The notes below the pieces were generated by a model, which had not been told where the DNA came from, searched no databases, and was given only the letters and a program-made list of their open reading frames with translations. This document shows positions 38,085-48,033 of a stretch of DNA of 64,000 nt, in pieces. The translations under genes and the position numbers were made by a program. Within the stretch, counting starts at the first letter, position 1, and the number at the start of each line of letters is the position of its first letter. The stretch is from Endozoicomonas sp. NE40 (GTDB lineage: Bacteria > Pseudomonadota > Gammaproteobacteria > Pseudomonadales > Endozoicomonadaceae), in the NCBI RefSeq assembly GCF_040549045.1, contig NZ_JBEWTB010000002.1, positions 4,762,501 through 4,826,500 of the forward strand, in the 5' to 3' direction.

Positions 38085-39091
38085 TGGCTGGCGGTTTGAC
38101 AGCAATCCCGATACTGCCAAAGCAGATACATCGCATCATCTTTACCCAATGGGTGACGGTGCATTCCCCATGTTGCCGCTGAAGCTCCGATCCAGTGTGC
38201 TTTCTGCTTTTCAGGTTCCGGCCAAAACATGCTCATTTTGTACTGGCTTTTGGGGAGCCACGGGGTGATTTTGCTATGACACTGAGCTTCTTCACCGATG
38301 GTTTTTCTGCCAAGCCCAATTCTGTGAATCTTGGCTAAAGCCCGTGTTGCCAGCAAGCTGGTGTTATCAGAAAAGTGACCGTAGGTACTGGTAAAACCGG
38401 ATAACGGATAAAGGGAACCCCAGCTGCCAGCGCACCAATGCAGATTATCCATAGACTGTGAGTTCAGGGCGGCTACACCATCAGCGGTACAGGCATTCAT
38501 TGCCGCAGGATTTGCATAAGCAGCAAGGTCAGGTGAAATCAGAGCTGCTAACTCAGGATGATTCCACGAAGGATCTACTTCCGACAGATTGATCAGGTCA
38601 AAGTCCACCAAATCGCTTGTACAGCCGCCAATGCCGGTAAACATATTGAGCATTTCTATCAGTGGCAGGCTGTAAACGTGGGCGTGGAGATAGGTTAAGC
38701 CTTTGGGAATATTGGCAGAACCCAGTGTTCCCCAACGACGCTGGTCAACAATAGGCAGCTTGTGACCACCCAATGCCATCAGACAGCCGGGACTGCGAGT
38801 CAGCTCTACCAGTCTTTGAGGTCGCCAAAATCCTGTAGTCACTCCGGGGTGAAACATACCTGCGCTGTCTTCACATAAACACAGTCCTGTACTGGTTTTG
38901 GCTCTGTCACTGGGTTCTTTGCCGGAACCCAGCTTTGCCAGCCCTATACGAATCGGAAACAACTCTTTCCAGGGCACAGAAGTAATCAGCTTCTCAGACA
39001 AAATCGACACATTCTGGCACAAGGCTTGGGAAGGATTATCTGTGGTCTCCAGCGCATAGGCAGATGAAATCAAAGCTTTTACCCATGACAC
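38081..39091 (-). CDS. traU: TraU, mating-pair formation protein
   Basis: Periplasmic F-type protein needed for DNA transfer. Conserved blocks are clear: PWKELFPIRIGL, ELTRSPGCLMALGG, NLSEVDPSWNHPELAA, ANPAAMNACTADG, HWCAGSWGSLYPLSG and a WxxRxC-like end. A GTG at 39091 would give 336 residues, close to the F protein (330). However, the frame stays open far upstream through the traW C-terminus with no stop, so the true start, or a natural TraW-TraU fusion, cannot be settled. Confidence 0.82.
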   Translation of the reverse strand: MSWVKALISSAYALETTDNPSQALCQNVSILSEKLITSVPWKELFPIRIGLAKLGSGKEPSDRAKTSTGLCLCEDSAGMFHPGVTTGFWRPQRLVELTRSPGCLMALGGHKLPIVDQRRWGTLGSANIPKGLTYLHAHVYSLPLIEMLNMFTGIGGCTSDLVDFDLINLSEVDPSWNHPELAALISPDLAAYANPAAMNACTADGVAALNSQSMDNLHWCAGSWGSLYPLSGFTSTYGHFSDNTSLLATRALAKIHRIGLGRKTIGEEAQCHSKITPWLPKSQYKMSMFWPEPEKQKAHWIGASAATWGMHRHPLGKDDAMYLLWQYRDCCQTASQ

Positions 39092-39989
39092 TATATCGAC
39101 CGCTGAAAACGGTAATGCTGCCGCAGTGGTGACTCTCCAATGACTATGGTTTTGAGGTGCCAGCAATACAGGCAAAGCTGTCAGTTGAAAGCGCCGGATC
39201 AATTCTGACGGCATGATATAGATTTGATGCTCATGCCAGAGGCTGGGTAGTTTCTGAAGCTGTTGTAATGAGCCATTAGAGACTAATATCAGCGCATCAG
39301 GGTATTGATATAACCACGGAAGCACCGCTTTCTGTTGCTGACGGTCGTTGATATCCAAAGCAATTATGGGGGTATGCCAATTGCCAGACACTTTCAGTAT
39401 TTTGCTGGAAGCCTTTTGACTGGTTGGCAGCTTTGCTCCGAAAGAAAAGGTTTTGGTCTGCAATCGCTTCTGTGCCTTTTTCTTGAAGGGGCTTCCAGTT
39501 CTGCTGTTTGAGTCGTTGTAACAAAGATTCCAATAAATCCGGTTCGCTGATAGGCAGCGTTGAACCATAGGCACCAATATTGCCACGCTTGCCTGCGTGG
39601 TACTGGCGCATAACCCAGACAGGTGAAGTAACACCAAAAACGGTCAACTCAGTATTGCCGTTCATGACAACAGCCATCGCAGGCACTTGATATATATTCT
39701 GCTCCCGGAACAAAACAGGATTGATCTGAATGCTTTTACTGGCATCTGCCTGTTTTATCCGGTACTGCCAGCGAGTAATGCTGTCAGTCAGATTGGTATC
39801 TTTGGCACCCATTCCTCGCACGATGATATTGAGGTTCTGAAGCAATTCTGTTTCCCGTAATATCTCAACCAGGGCCGTTTCACCCATGGTTTCAGATACA
39901 AATAGATTAATGGTGAGGGCAGAAGACAGAGCTGTATTGGCTGGCAATAAAAGAACTATCATCACCAGCCTGAAGGGTAGGGGAATCAT
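39092..39989 (-). pseudogene. traW: TrbC-TraW fusion, interrupted by a one-base frameshift
   Basis: Fused TrbC-TraW proteins occur in SXT-type systems. The first frame (39989 to 39297) has a signal peptide, a TrbC domain (VRGMGAKD, VLFREQNIYQVPA) and the start of TraW (YGSTLPISEPDLLESLL). The TraW C-terminus (IALDINDRQQ, ILVSNGSLQQL, FQLTALPVLLA) is in the frame that continues into TraU. Removing one base from the five-T run on the plus strand at 39477-39481 (A-run in the gene) would join them. It is a mutation, a homopolymer sequencing error, or programmed slippage. Confidence 0.75.
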
Positions 39990-40513
39990 GCGTTTCTCAG
40001 AGCATCAATGCGCTGGCGAACATCAGGACGAGTCAGGTAATGCCAGACGGCTCTTGTTGCCTTCGTATCTGACAGGGCGCGATGCGCCTCTCCCTCCCAT
40101 TTGTGCAGGACATACCGACTGGCCTTGTTAAGATTCTGCCATTTGTAATTGCCATAGCGATGGTTCCATTCACCGAAGTGTTCGGCAAAGAGAAGCATGC
40201 AACACTGGACGCTTTTTGCGACTCCAAGCTCAGTACCCAGGTATTGGCTGTCGTATGCCTTGTTGTAGATCACGACTTCCTGATCCTGAAACAATGTCCG
40301 GATTGTCGGGCGTAGCGCATCATACGTAGGTGCATGGGCAACCTCTTTCGGGCTGATTCCGTGAATCGCCTGAGCTTCTGGCCAACAATCATGGTGTGTT
40401 GGTTTAACCAGCGTGTTCAGTAAAGCTTCACCATTATCATCGATAATGGCTATTTCAACGATTTCGTCTTGGGCGCTCAGGCCGGTGGTTTCAGTGTCAA
40501 CGTAAATAGTCAT
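39986..40513 (-). CDS. DEDDh 3'-5' exonuclease (DnaQ-like) within the tra operon
   Basis: This 175-residue exonuclease has all the acidic and histidine residues: DTETTG (Exo I), YNKAYDSQYL (Exo II) and HRALSDTKAT (Exo III, DEDDh type). It overlaps traC and trbC-traW by ATGA on both sides, so it is translated as part of the transfer operon. In SXT the corresponding position holds trsF, a signal-peptidase-like gene. A role in trimming DNA ends during transfer or in the recipient is possible but inferred. Confidence 0.88.
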   Translation of the reverse strand: MTIYVDTETTGLSAQDEIVEIAIIDDNGEALLNTLVKPTHHDCWPEAQAIHGISPKEVAHAPTYDALRPTIRTLFQDQEVVIYNKAYDSQYLGTELGVAKSVQCCMLLFAEHFGEWNHRYGNYKWQNLNKASRYVLHKWEGEAHRALSDTKATRAVWHYLTRPDVRQRIDALRNA

Positions 40514-42927
40514 ACAGCATTCCTGTCTTTCAGTACCTGCATAATGGCATCACTCAGGGAAAGCCCCTGAGATCGATAAGTTCGGATCGCACTCTCATCT
40601 TCGGGATGACTGGAGTAGAGCAGTTTTTTGAATGGGTTCAGAATCAGCCGACCAATTCCAGATCCCTGTTCAGTGAGCACCAATGCTTCTGAATACTTGC
40701 CTTCCACCGTATGAACGGTTTTTAGCAGTTTGTAGCCTTCTGGTGATAAGGGTAACCGTTGCTGTTTTTCCAGTTCATTGATGGTGGACAGCTGTTGCTT
40801 GAGTAGAAACTGAGTGGCGCTGTTATCCATTGCTGCACGCCCAGCAGCGGTTTCGTAGAAATCTTCGATCCGCTGTGCGGCCATGAGATTGGCTCCATTA
40901 AATCGTCGAAAGCGACGGAAACCGTGTTCAATGAACAAAGCGGCTCCCTGAGTGTCCCGCATCAGGTTCCAGGCTTCATCAATCACGACCAGTTTCCTTC
41001 GGCTGACATCACCAAAGTACATAATCTGCTGGATCAGGTAGATCAACTCCAGAATTACGACTCGCTGAAGGTGTTTGCGACTGTCCAGGTGCCGCAACTC
41101 CAGCACTGTAAATGACTGGTTGATATCCAGCGTATTGTCACCACAGAAAAATCGACCATATTCGCCTTTTGAAGTGAAGGCACTGAGCTGCACGGCGAGG
41201 TCGGTTATACGTTCATCCGGATGTTGCTGTAATCGTTCCTGTAATAGGTCAATGGAACTATCGGTACCTTCACCTTCCCAGAGTTCCCGAATCTGCTCCC
41301 GTAAACTGGCTTCCTGGTACGGCGTTAATGGCTCTCTTGGTGACACCATAGCAATAATCAGCGCCAGCAGAATATCACCTTCCTCTTCATAGTCATGAAC
41401 CAGGGCAAAGGGGTTCATACCAATCTCACTGCCCTGATCAAAATCCAGAAACAGTCCATCAAAATGCTGGCAGAGTTTCTTGTACCCCTCGCCAATATCC
41501 AGTGCCCAGCACTGCCCACCACGAATCAGAATATTACTGATAATCTCATTGACCAGGACAGTTTTGCCCGCTCCGGAAGTGGCGGCAATAATGGCGTTGT
41601 AGTTACTATTGGATTCAAATAGCGACAGGTTCATCAGTTGCCCCCGGCGGGACACCATATTCAACAATGCTTCCTGATGCCCTGACCAGTCATCAAACAG
41701 CGGCAGTAATGGAACAGCATGACGGGTCGCCAGGGTCTTCTCATGCATGGCAATGGTTTGAGTGCTTTTCTGGGCATTACCGGGCAGGGTGTTAAGAAAC
41801 ATCGGAAGCATGAAATACACGTCTTCATAGAGCATGAAACCCAGTTCACGAAAGTAGCTGCAGGCGTTGGACGACAACCGGCTGGCTTCTTTAGTGGAAT
41901 TGCAATAAAGCACCAGAGAAAACGTCAGTTTAAGAGGGGCATCACCCTTGTTAAGTGCTTCAAACAGCAAATCGAAATCTTTCTTGCGCTCCATAAGTCT
42001 CGGTTCAAAGCGAGTAATGGGGCTGGAGGCTTGCTGTATAGCAATGCGCTGTTTGTTGCTCAGTGACGATTGCAGCTGATTGATTGAGGGGAAATGGAGT
42101 AGTACATGAATATGAGCGTAACACTTGATACCCCGGTGTCCGTTCTGGCTGTCACCCAGATAATTGAATGCCTGTCCCAGCGGTACATAGGCTGGCAGCT
42201 TCTTGGCGATCAATACTTTTGCGACTCTGGATTTTTGTTCAGAACCCAGTTGAATCTCATTCGGTGAGACTTGCAGTGGGGTATCAGGATCGAATACCTG
42301 TCGATTCAGAGGTCTTTCTGAATCCACCTGAGCACCATCGATTGCCCAATGTCCGTGCTCATGATGATTCACAAGAATCATGTTCAGGCGCAGCCAGTCA
42401 TTTTGGCTCATGGGAACAGATAACAATCCGGCGGTTTCAATCCCTCCCTGGAAGGAAGATTTAAGCCGACGGATTTTCAGTAAATCATCTTCGTTGGGTG
42501 ACAGCTCTCGGGTAGGAACTTTAACGGTGAACCATAAAATCCCATGCCTCAGCATTTGTTCATTGGTGACTGGGTCATGAACGCCAGACTGCAACTGCTG
42601 AATATTCTGTTTCAGCATGGCTTTGAAACGTGGTTCAGTTCGGTCCTTCGCCAGCATCAGTTGGTGAATGGTGTTCATCACATCGGGGCTGGAGATCAGA
42701 CCACACTGCAACAGAGTATCGTCAGGCCAGTCCTGATTGAGTAATCCGTTCAGCCGGTCATCCAGTCCACTGTCCAGACCGCTGAGAGGCAAGCTGAGAA
42801 ATCCGAAAAACAGATGTTTATCGTCGCATAAGAAAATCTGGCTTTCAGGGTCATACGCCCGGGTAGTGAGCAGTGAATCCGTATATTGCGGTTCTACAGG
42901 CACAGTTGTATTGGCGTTGGCGAACAT
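40510..42927 (-). CDS. traC: TraC, VirB4-like T4SS ATPase
   Basis: Powers pilus assembly at the inner membrane. The 805-residue length is normal. The N-terminal TraC_F_IV-like domain is followed by Walker A (ATSGAGKTVLVNE) near residue 450, then LDIGEGYKKLC. Walker B is VVIDEAWNLM near 650 and the GANLMAAQRIEDF motif near 680. It is divergent from the small gene at 43005. Confidence 0.92.
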   Translation of the reverse strand: MFANANTTVPVEPQYTDSLLTTRAYDPESQIFLCDDKHLFFGFLSLPLSGLDSGLDDRLNGLLNQDWPDDTLLQCGLISSPDVMNTIHQLMLAKDRTEPRFKAMLKQNIQQLQSGVHDPVTNEQMLRHGILWFTVKVPTRELSPNEDDLLKIRRLKSSFQGGIETAGLLSVPMSQNDWLRLNMILVNHHEHGHWAIDGAQVDSERPLNRQVFDPDTPLQVSPNEIQLGSEQKSRVAKVLIAKKLPAYVPLGQAFNYLGDSQNGHRGIKCYAHIHVLLHFPSINQLQSSLSNKQRIAIQQASSPITRFEPRLMERKKDFDLLFEALNKGDAPLKLTFSLVLYCNSTKEASRLSSNACSYFRELGFMLYEDVYFMLPMFLNTLPGNAQKSTQTIAMHEKTLATRHAVPLLPLFDDWSGHQEALLNMVSRRGQLMNLSLFESNSNYNAIIAATSGAGKTVLVNEIISNILIRGGQCWALDIGEGYKKLCQHFDGLFLDFDQGSEIGMNPFALVHDYEEEGDILLALIIAMVSPREPLTPYQEASLREQIRELWEGEGTDSSIDLLQERLQQHPDERITDLAVQLSAFTSKGEYGRFFCGDNTLDINQSFTVLELRHLDSRKHLQRVVILELIYLIQQIMYFGDVSRRKLVVIDEAWNLMRDTQGAALFIEHGFRRFRRFNGANLMAAQRIEDFYETAAGRAAMDNSATQFLLKQQLSTINELEKQQRLPLSPEGYKLLKTVHTVEGKYSEALVLTEQGSGIGRLILNPFKKLLYSSHPEDESAIRTYRSQGLSLSDAIMQVLKDRNAV

Positions 42928-43004
42928 TCGGCATTTCCCGGCTGATTTGAACTATGTTGATTAACGCAAGTGAAAACTCAGTAGGTAGCTACTGGGAGGT
43001 GAGG

Positions 43005-43376
43005 ATGATGAATTTGTTAAAACGGATTAAAGGGTTTGTTGCGAGTCTGGCATTGCTGACTATTTGTTGTTTGCTGTTGGAGCAGTTAGGGTACCTGGTT
43101 TTGGTTCCGGGCTATGGCTGGAAGCTTCTGAGTTCTCCGGTTCTCTGGAGCCTGTTTTCTGTTGTGTGTTTTTCTCTGCTATGGCGGTTTGACCGGAAGT
43201 ACCCTGAAGATAATTCTGTTCCAATTGACTGCGAAGGCTGGAGCCCCAAAAGAAGAATAAATCCAGCGACTGGCTTGCCAATGGCAGGTGGCATTGATAG
43301 CTCTGGCGCGACTTATGGAGGGCGGCCAGAGTCAGGTTTGATGAAATCAGACAACTTCTGGCTCATATCCCTTTGA
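43005..43376 (+). CDS. Small ICE membrane protein with NPATGLPM motif
   Basis: This 123-residue protein has two hydrophobic helices (about 8-35 and 40-60). The cytoplasmic tail contains INPATGLPMAGGIDSSGATYGG, a pattern also seen in small proteins of SXT-like and IncA/C elements. The start at 43005 is chosen because GGAGGTG lies just before it. It is the only plus-strand gene inside the tra cluster, and its last 64 bases overlap the 3' end of traG. Confidence 0.7.
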   Translation: MMNLLKRIKGFVASLALLTICCLLLEQLGYLVLVPGYGWKLLSSPVLWSLFSVVCFSLLWRFDRKYPEDNSVPIDCEGWSPKRRINPATGLPMAGGIDSSGATYGGRPESGLMKSDNFWLISL

Positions 43377-46300
43377 GTTCTCGATAGCTTGCTTGATGAC
43401 TCTTGAAAACGGCCTTTATCCTGTCTGCCGAACACCCTCTGATTGTTATCTAACTGTCGCTGCTGAATCTCTTTCCCGACATTGCTGCCAATATGTTCAG
43501 GAGGCATAGTCGTATCAAGATAATTGCCCTCCATCGGAAGTAAAGACTGCCCTTTCAACCATTTTTCAACTGACTGTTCATACTGTCTCAGTTCTGGCTG
43601 GTAGAGCCGATTCATCTCTCCGATAAGTGTGAGTGCAGCATCGGTATGCTGCGGATTATCTGCGGCGTGGGTCAGATGATTAAATGCGTGCTGACCTAAT
43701 ACAGCTCCATGGTCTCCCCAGCCTCTACTGATCTCAGCAATGGATTGCCCCAGACGATGACGACGATCTTCCGGATCAGAGCTTCGTTCATATGTTGGAT
43801 CACGATCTTTAACCAATGACGCAAACGTCGCAGCCTGAGTATCCGTAAGACCTTGGGATACGGCTCTATCAAAAGCTTCGTTATAGGTCAGCTTAAGCCC
43901 AGGTCCCGATGTGGAAGGGGCTGTACCATAGGCACTGTGTTTTAGCAGGCTGGTGATGTAGGGCTTACTTTGACCAGAATGGAGGAACTGGCCACTAATC
44001 GATTGACTGAACTGATTATGGGTTTTAGCCAGAGGCTGGAGAGCCTTGGGCAATTGTCGTAGGGCAGGTGATTGAAGATTTGCCTCTTGTAAGGTTTTTG
44101 ATTCTGGTAGCTGGCTGGATTTTGACAGGCGTTGTTTAACCTGGTCGTCGCTTAGGGTTTCAGGTTGACGTAATGATCTATTCACAGTGCCTGCAAGACT
44201 GCCATCACTGACTGGTTGTGAAACCAATGACTGATTGGATTCAGGGCTGTGCTTCTGAGTATCTGAGCTGATTATGCCCGCTTTCTGCAAAGCTTCACCC
44301 AGCCTTCCCAAATCTGTCTCACTGGAACTATTCAGATAAGTTGAAACCAATGCCGCAGCCAGTGTTTCTGATGAGTTGGCAAACTGCCCACTGAATCGTT
44401 GAACATTGCGGTTAACCTGCTGCTGGAACTCAGGATCAAAGGGCTTTGATTGCAGTATGTTCATGGCTGGTTCTGAAGTTGCCAGGCGGTTTGTCCAGAC
44501 AGCAGGGCCACTTTTCAGAGCCTGTCCCAGTTGTTGCTGTAACTGACTGGCTTGCTCATAACTCTTTTCGTTAGTAAGACTGTCCTGCGCCATTTTCTGG
44601 TAGGACTGGTTATCAGTTATACCCAGTTCTTTCATCCAGCTTTGGGAATAACTTTGACTGGCGTCCATTGAGAGGGCTTTCTGAAGTTGAGAACTCCAGT
44701 TCTTTGAAAAGCTTTCTTTGTTCAGGTATGAAATTGCATTCTGGAACACATCTGTCTTGATCTCTCGGTTGGCTCCAGTGCTTTGCTTTTGATAATTTCC
44801 GTGAACTCCAAATAAGCTGCCCAGCAAGCCATTTTTCGAAATACCAGCTCCGGTTTCAAGTATCTTTGTAGTTGCCATATCTTTAGCTGTTTGAGAGTTC
44901 AGACCAAACTGTTTTTGTAAATCTCTCGCTAAATCATCCCTCATCTGGGCGGTCTGGCTTTGGCCTGTGCTCAGGCTACTGCTGAACTGCCGTAACTCCC
45001 GGCTATCAATAGTGTCACCATACCGTTGCTGAATCGCATGACTGGTTGCCTGGCTGAAAGCCATCCCGGAAGATTTTCGTGCCGCATCTTTCGATTGCAC
45101 GAGATTGGATAGGTGACTACCGGCCGATAATGCCGGAACCACCTGATCAATCTGTCCGCGAGTCGCTCCCTGTTGTGGTCCGATATTCCAGCCTGCCTGC
45201 TGGTTGATGGCAGAACCGGGCATCATAATATCTGGGGCAGAAACCTTCTCATTTACGAAATCACCGCTTTGCATTCTGCCAGCAAGGTGAGTAGCGGTTA
45301 TGGCACTGCCATAGAGCAACATCAGAACCAGGGCTGGGGTAGACGCTGCCATCAGACCTCCAACACCTAACCAATATTCCAGAATCGGTCCCGACTCCAT
45401 AATTCCGGTGAAACTGGTGATCGGAGCTGAAAGTGCAGCCATCGCTCCCTGTGAGACCAGAGTAATATAAAGGTTATTGATCGCAAGTACTGGCATCCAC
45501 AGCTGAATCCATAACAACAGCATCAGATATTTGAAGGCCAGACGGACTCCAAACAATCCGACACAGACCAACAACCCCATCAGTGGAGTCACTGCAAACA
45601 CAAATCCTTCGATATAAGCCATCATTGCCCGCATACTACTCAGAAACAAATGCTGTTCGCCTGCCCACTGGGTATTGCGCTGCAATATTGCCTGCTGGGT
45701 CATAATGGCAGCTTGCGGTTGTTGCATGTTCTGTAGTTTTTCGATGGTGGCATCGTGATATATGGGGAGCAGGGCAGAAGCCATCAGAAAATTACGGCTC
45801 GATTCGGCACCCTGGCTTAATGCCTGTAGTGCTGAACCCAAGGATAAGTTTCTGTCAGGGAAGGCGTTTTCTCTTTGAATCTGCTGATCGAACCAGCTCA
45901 TCATTCTCGGCTTCAACCAGGTGAATGCTTCTGTGCAGGTCACATTGGTAGGCTGACTATTTTTATAAATCAAAGTCCCGAATACTTCAGAAGGAAATTC
46001 CAGTGCGGCTAGAATATCGCTGTTATTGAAGACCTCATGAACTGTCTTGAAATTCAGATCAATGCCAATCAGGGTGCATTCCTTGATGTAGTTTCGCCAT
46101 GACTGAGCCAGCGCCGGATTGTTCTGAAACTGGTTCATAGCTTTGCTACGAGCTTCCATCATTCGAGTCAGACTGGACAAATACCCATTACGGGTGAGCT
46201 TTGCAGCATCGGTACTATGGAAAGTTTGCTCAAAGGTTTCCGTCAGCTTCCAGGTCAGTGTTGAAAGCATACTGGCTGTCAGGACGATACCAAATGGCAC

Positions 46301-46603
46301 ATTATCGACCTTGCGGTTGGTGTCGGTGTAAACATCATATATATCTACATCGATACCCTTGTAGCTCTTGCCAGCCGCAGGCAAACCAAACAGAGCTGAG
46401 TAAATCAGCAGGCTTAGCAGCAGATGTTGAAATGCCGGGAACTTGCCAGCCATCAGCCCCTGTAGAGCGAGATAAAATGCACCAATAGTGAAACCAATCT
46501 TGATGGTCATCAGGAATTCAGGATCATTGACGATCATCACCAGGCCATTCAGGACGGTGTAGAGAAATCGAGCGTCGCCAATGGAATAAATGGTTTCTAT
46601 CAT
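43313..46603 (-). CDS. traG: TraG, mating-pair stabilisation / entry-exclusion-target protein
   Basis: The 1096-residue inner-membrane protein has a TraG_N domain with several transmembrane helices (about 30-100 and 330-460) and a long periplasmic, Gln/Ser-rich helical C-terminus. In F-type systems the N-terminal part is needed for pilus assembly and the C-terminal part for mating-pair stabilisation and surface exclusion. It overlaps traH by ATGA, as in SXT and F. Confidence 0.9.
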   Translation of the reverse strand: MIETIYSIGDARFLYTVLNGLVMIVNDPEFLMTIKIGFTIGAFYLALQGLMAGKFPAFQHLLLSLLIYSALFGLPAAGKSYKGIDVDIYDVYTDTNRKVDNVPFGIVLTASMLSTLTWKLTETFEQTFHSTDAAKLTRNGYLSSLTRMMEARSKAMNQFQNNPALAQSWRNYIKECTLIGIDLNFKTVHEVFNNSDILAALEFPSEVFGTLIYKNSQPTNVTCTEAFTWLKPRMMSWFDQQIQRENAFPDRNLSLGSALQALSQGAESSRNFLMASALLPIYHDATIEKLQNMQQPQAAIMTQQAILQRNTQWAGEQHLFLSSMRAMMAYIEGFVFAVTPLMGLLVCVGLFGVRLAFKYLMLLLWIQLWMPVLAINNLYITLVSQGAMAALSAPITSFTGIMESGPILEYWLGVGGLMAASTPALVLMLLYGSAITATHLAGRMQSGDFVNEKVSAPDIMMPGSAINQQAGWNIGPQQGATRGQIDQVVPALSAGSHLSNLVQSKDAARKSSGMAFSQATSHAIQQRYGDTIDSRELRQFSSSLSTGQSQTAQMRDDLARDLQKQFGLNSQTAKDMATTKILETGAGISKNGLLGSLFGVHGNYQKQSTGANREIKTDVFQNAISYLNKESFSKNWSSQLQKALSMDASQSYSQSWMKELGITDNQSYQKMAQDSLTNEKSYEQASQLQQQLGQALKSGPAVWTNRLATSEPAMNILQSKPFDPEFQQQVNRNVQRFSGQFANSSETLAAALVSTYLNSSSETDLGRLGEALQKAGIISSDTQKHSPESNQSLVSQPVSDGSLAGTVNRSLRQPETLSDDQVKQRLSKSSQLPESKTLQEANLQSPALRQLPKALQPLAKTHNQFSQSISGQFLHSGQSKPYITSLLKHSAYGTAPSTSGPGLKLTYNEAFDRAVSQGLTDTQAATFASLVKDRDPTYERSSDPEDRRHRLGQSIAEISRGWGDHGAVLGQHAFNHLTHAADNPQHTDAALTLIGEMNRLYQPELRQYEQSVEKWLKGQSLLPMEGNYLDTTMPPEHIGSNVGKEIQQRQLDNNQRVFGRQDKGRFQESSSKLSRTQRDMSQKLSDFIKPDSGRPP

Positions 46604-48033
46604 TTGGTTTTCTGATAGTGTGCAGAGTGATCAGGTTCCAGATGAAGCCTCTGGTATCGTTTCTGTTCAGCCACCGCCAGCATATGGCGATAATCCTGAA
46701 TCAATTCACCAAATCGGCCATAGCGTTCTCCCAATCTTTGAAGTTCCTGGTGTAGCTGTGTTTTTGAAGACTTCAAAGTCTCCTGAAGCTGTTGAGCGAA
46801 TGGATGATAGTCACCTTCCATTTTCACCAGCGAGACCGTGATATGGTGCAGGTCTTCCATAAACTGATGCACCATGTAAAAAGCAATATGGGGTGCTGCC
46901 TGGGCTATAAACAGTTTGGCTAACTGAACGTCGGCAGCCGTTAGGTTGCGTATCATACCTCCGGTGCCGACAGGCAAATTCTGAAGCAGTGCTGTGGCTG
47001 AAACACCGTTTACTGTAAGCAGGGAATCTTTTGCGTTGCGATGCCAGTGATCAGCCAAAGCATTCAGCAATTGGATTAAGTGCTCAGACAGCCCAGAGAG
47101 TTTCTGCTTATCCATCAATGTCATAGACAAACAACCTGAGTGGTTACGACAACGGTACAGACCCACCTGCTCAGAGCCGTAAATCAGGTCTTCCACTTTC
47201 AGCTGGTTACCGATATAACTGAAAAGCCGTGGTTGAGTATCACCAGAATCCATGGAAACAATGATCGTCCCGGTCAGGCTCATAACTGCTTCCCGATATT
47301 CATTGCCGGTAATGGCTGAAGATTTTTTCAGTGCATTCCACACCAGATTCCCCAGCATCTTTTCCTGATCCTGTGGACTGGATGATTGCCGCCAGGCTTT
47401 CACCGGATCACGGTTGGATAATCCAGTGCCGGTAAACGACTGGAAAGTATCAGCAACATTGGCACGGCTGATATTGAGCGAAGCATCGGTCTGAAACTTC
47501 TTCATGGCCGCAGGCATCGGCATACTGTTCACTATGCCTTGCCCCATTTGGCAGGAATTGGAGAACAGACTGTTTAGGTGCATGATCTTTTCCTGCAAGG
47601 CTTCAATATGCTGATACGCCTTTTCGTTCATGGCGCTGATTGCCAAACCCAGAAGATAACCAGAAGCATTGCCGGCAATGTCCCGGATCAGTTTGTTGAA
47701 CTGTTCGCTGTTGATGAAAGAAAACGAGCCTCCATATAGATCAATACCACCGCAGCCTGCTGAAAACTCAGGAGGCACAAAGCCCATAAGATTGGTCTCG
47801 TTGATCCGGGTTCGGGCATGAAAAGAGCCTCCTGAAATAACTCCACGACGTTGAGTCTGATATACCGCCGGATCAGAACTGCTGGAAAGAGTGTTTAGCA
47901 TTTTGTTCAGTTCCTGCTGTAGTGAACTGGCATGGACCAGCGCTATACAACAGGCAATGAGTAAACCTGTGAGCAGCAATTGATAAAATGGTTTATGGCT
48001 GCTCCTGATCTTTTGGATTGTTCTCTTCATCAT
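46600..48033 (-). CDS. traH: TraH, F-type pilus assembly protein
   Basis: TraH is a periplasmic protein for pilus extension. The signal peptide (LLLTGLLIACCIALVHA) is followed by conserved blocks including GFVPPEFSAGCGGIDLYGGSFSFIN, ASGYLLGLAI and SCQMGQG. The start at 48033 (477 residues) gives a sensible signal sequence and overlaps the upstream gene by about 40 bases; a further in-frame start at 48084 is possible. Confidence 0.9.
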   Translation of the reverse strand: MMKRTIQKIRSSHKPFYQLLLTGLLIACCIALVHASSLQQELNKMLNTLSSSSDPAVYQTQRRGVISGGSFHARTRINETNLMGFVPPEFSAGCGGIDLYGGSFSFINSEQFNKLIRDIAGNASGYLLGLAISAMNEKAYQHIEALQEKIMHLNSLFSNSCQMGQGIVNSMPMPAAMKKFQTDASLNISRANVADTFQSFTGTGLSNRDPVKAWRQSSSPQDQEKMLGNLVWNALKKSSAITGNEYREAVMSLTGTIIVSMDSGDTQPRLFSYIGNQLKVEDLIYGSEQVGLYRCRNHSGCLSMTLMDKQKLSGLSEHLIQLLNALADHWHRNAKDSLLTVNGVSATALLQNLPVGTGGMIRNLTAADVQLAKLFIAQAAPHIAFYMVHQFMEDLHHITVSLVKMEGDYHPFAQQLQETLKSSKTQLHQELQRLGERYGRFGELIQDYRHMLAVAEQKRYQRLHLEPDHSAHYQKTK

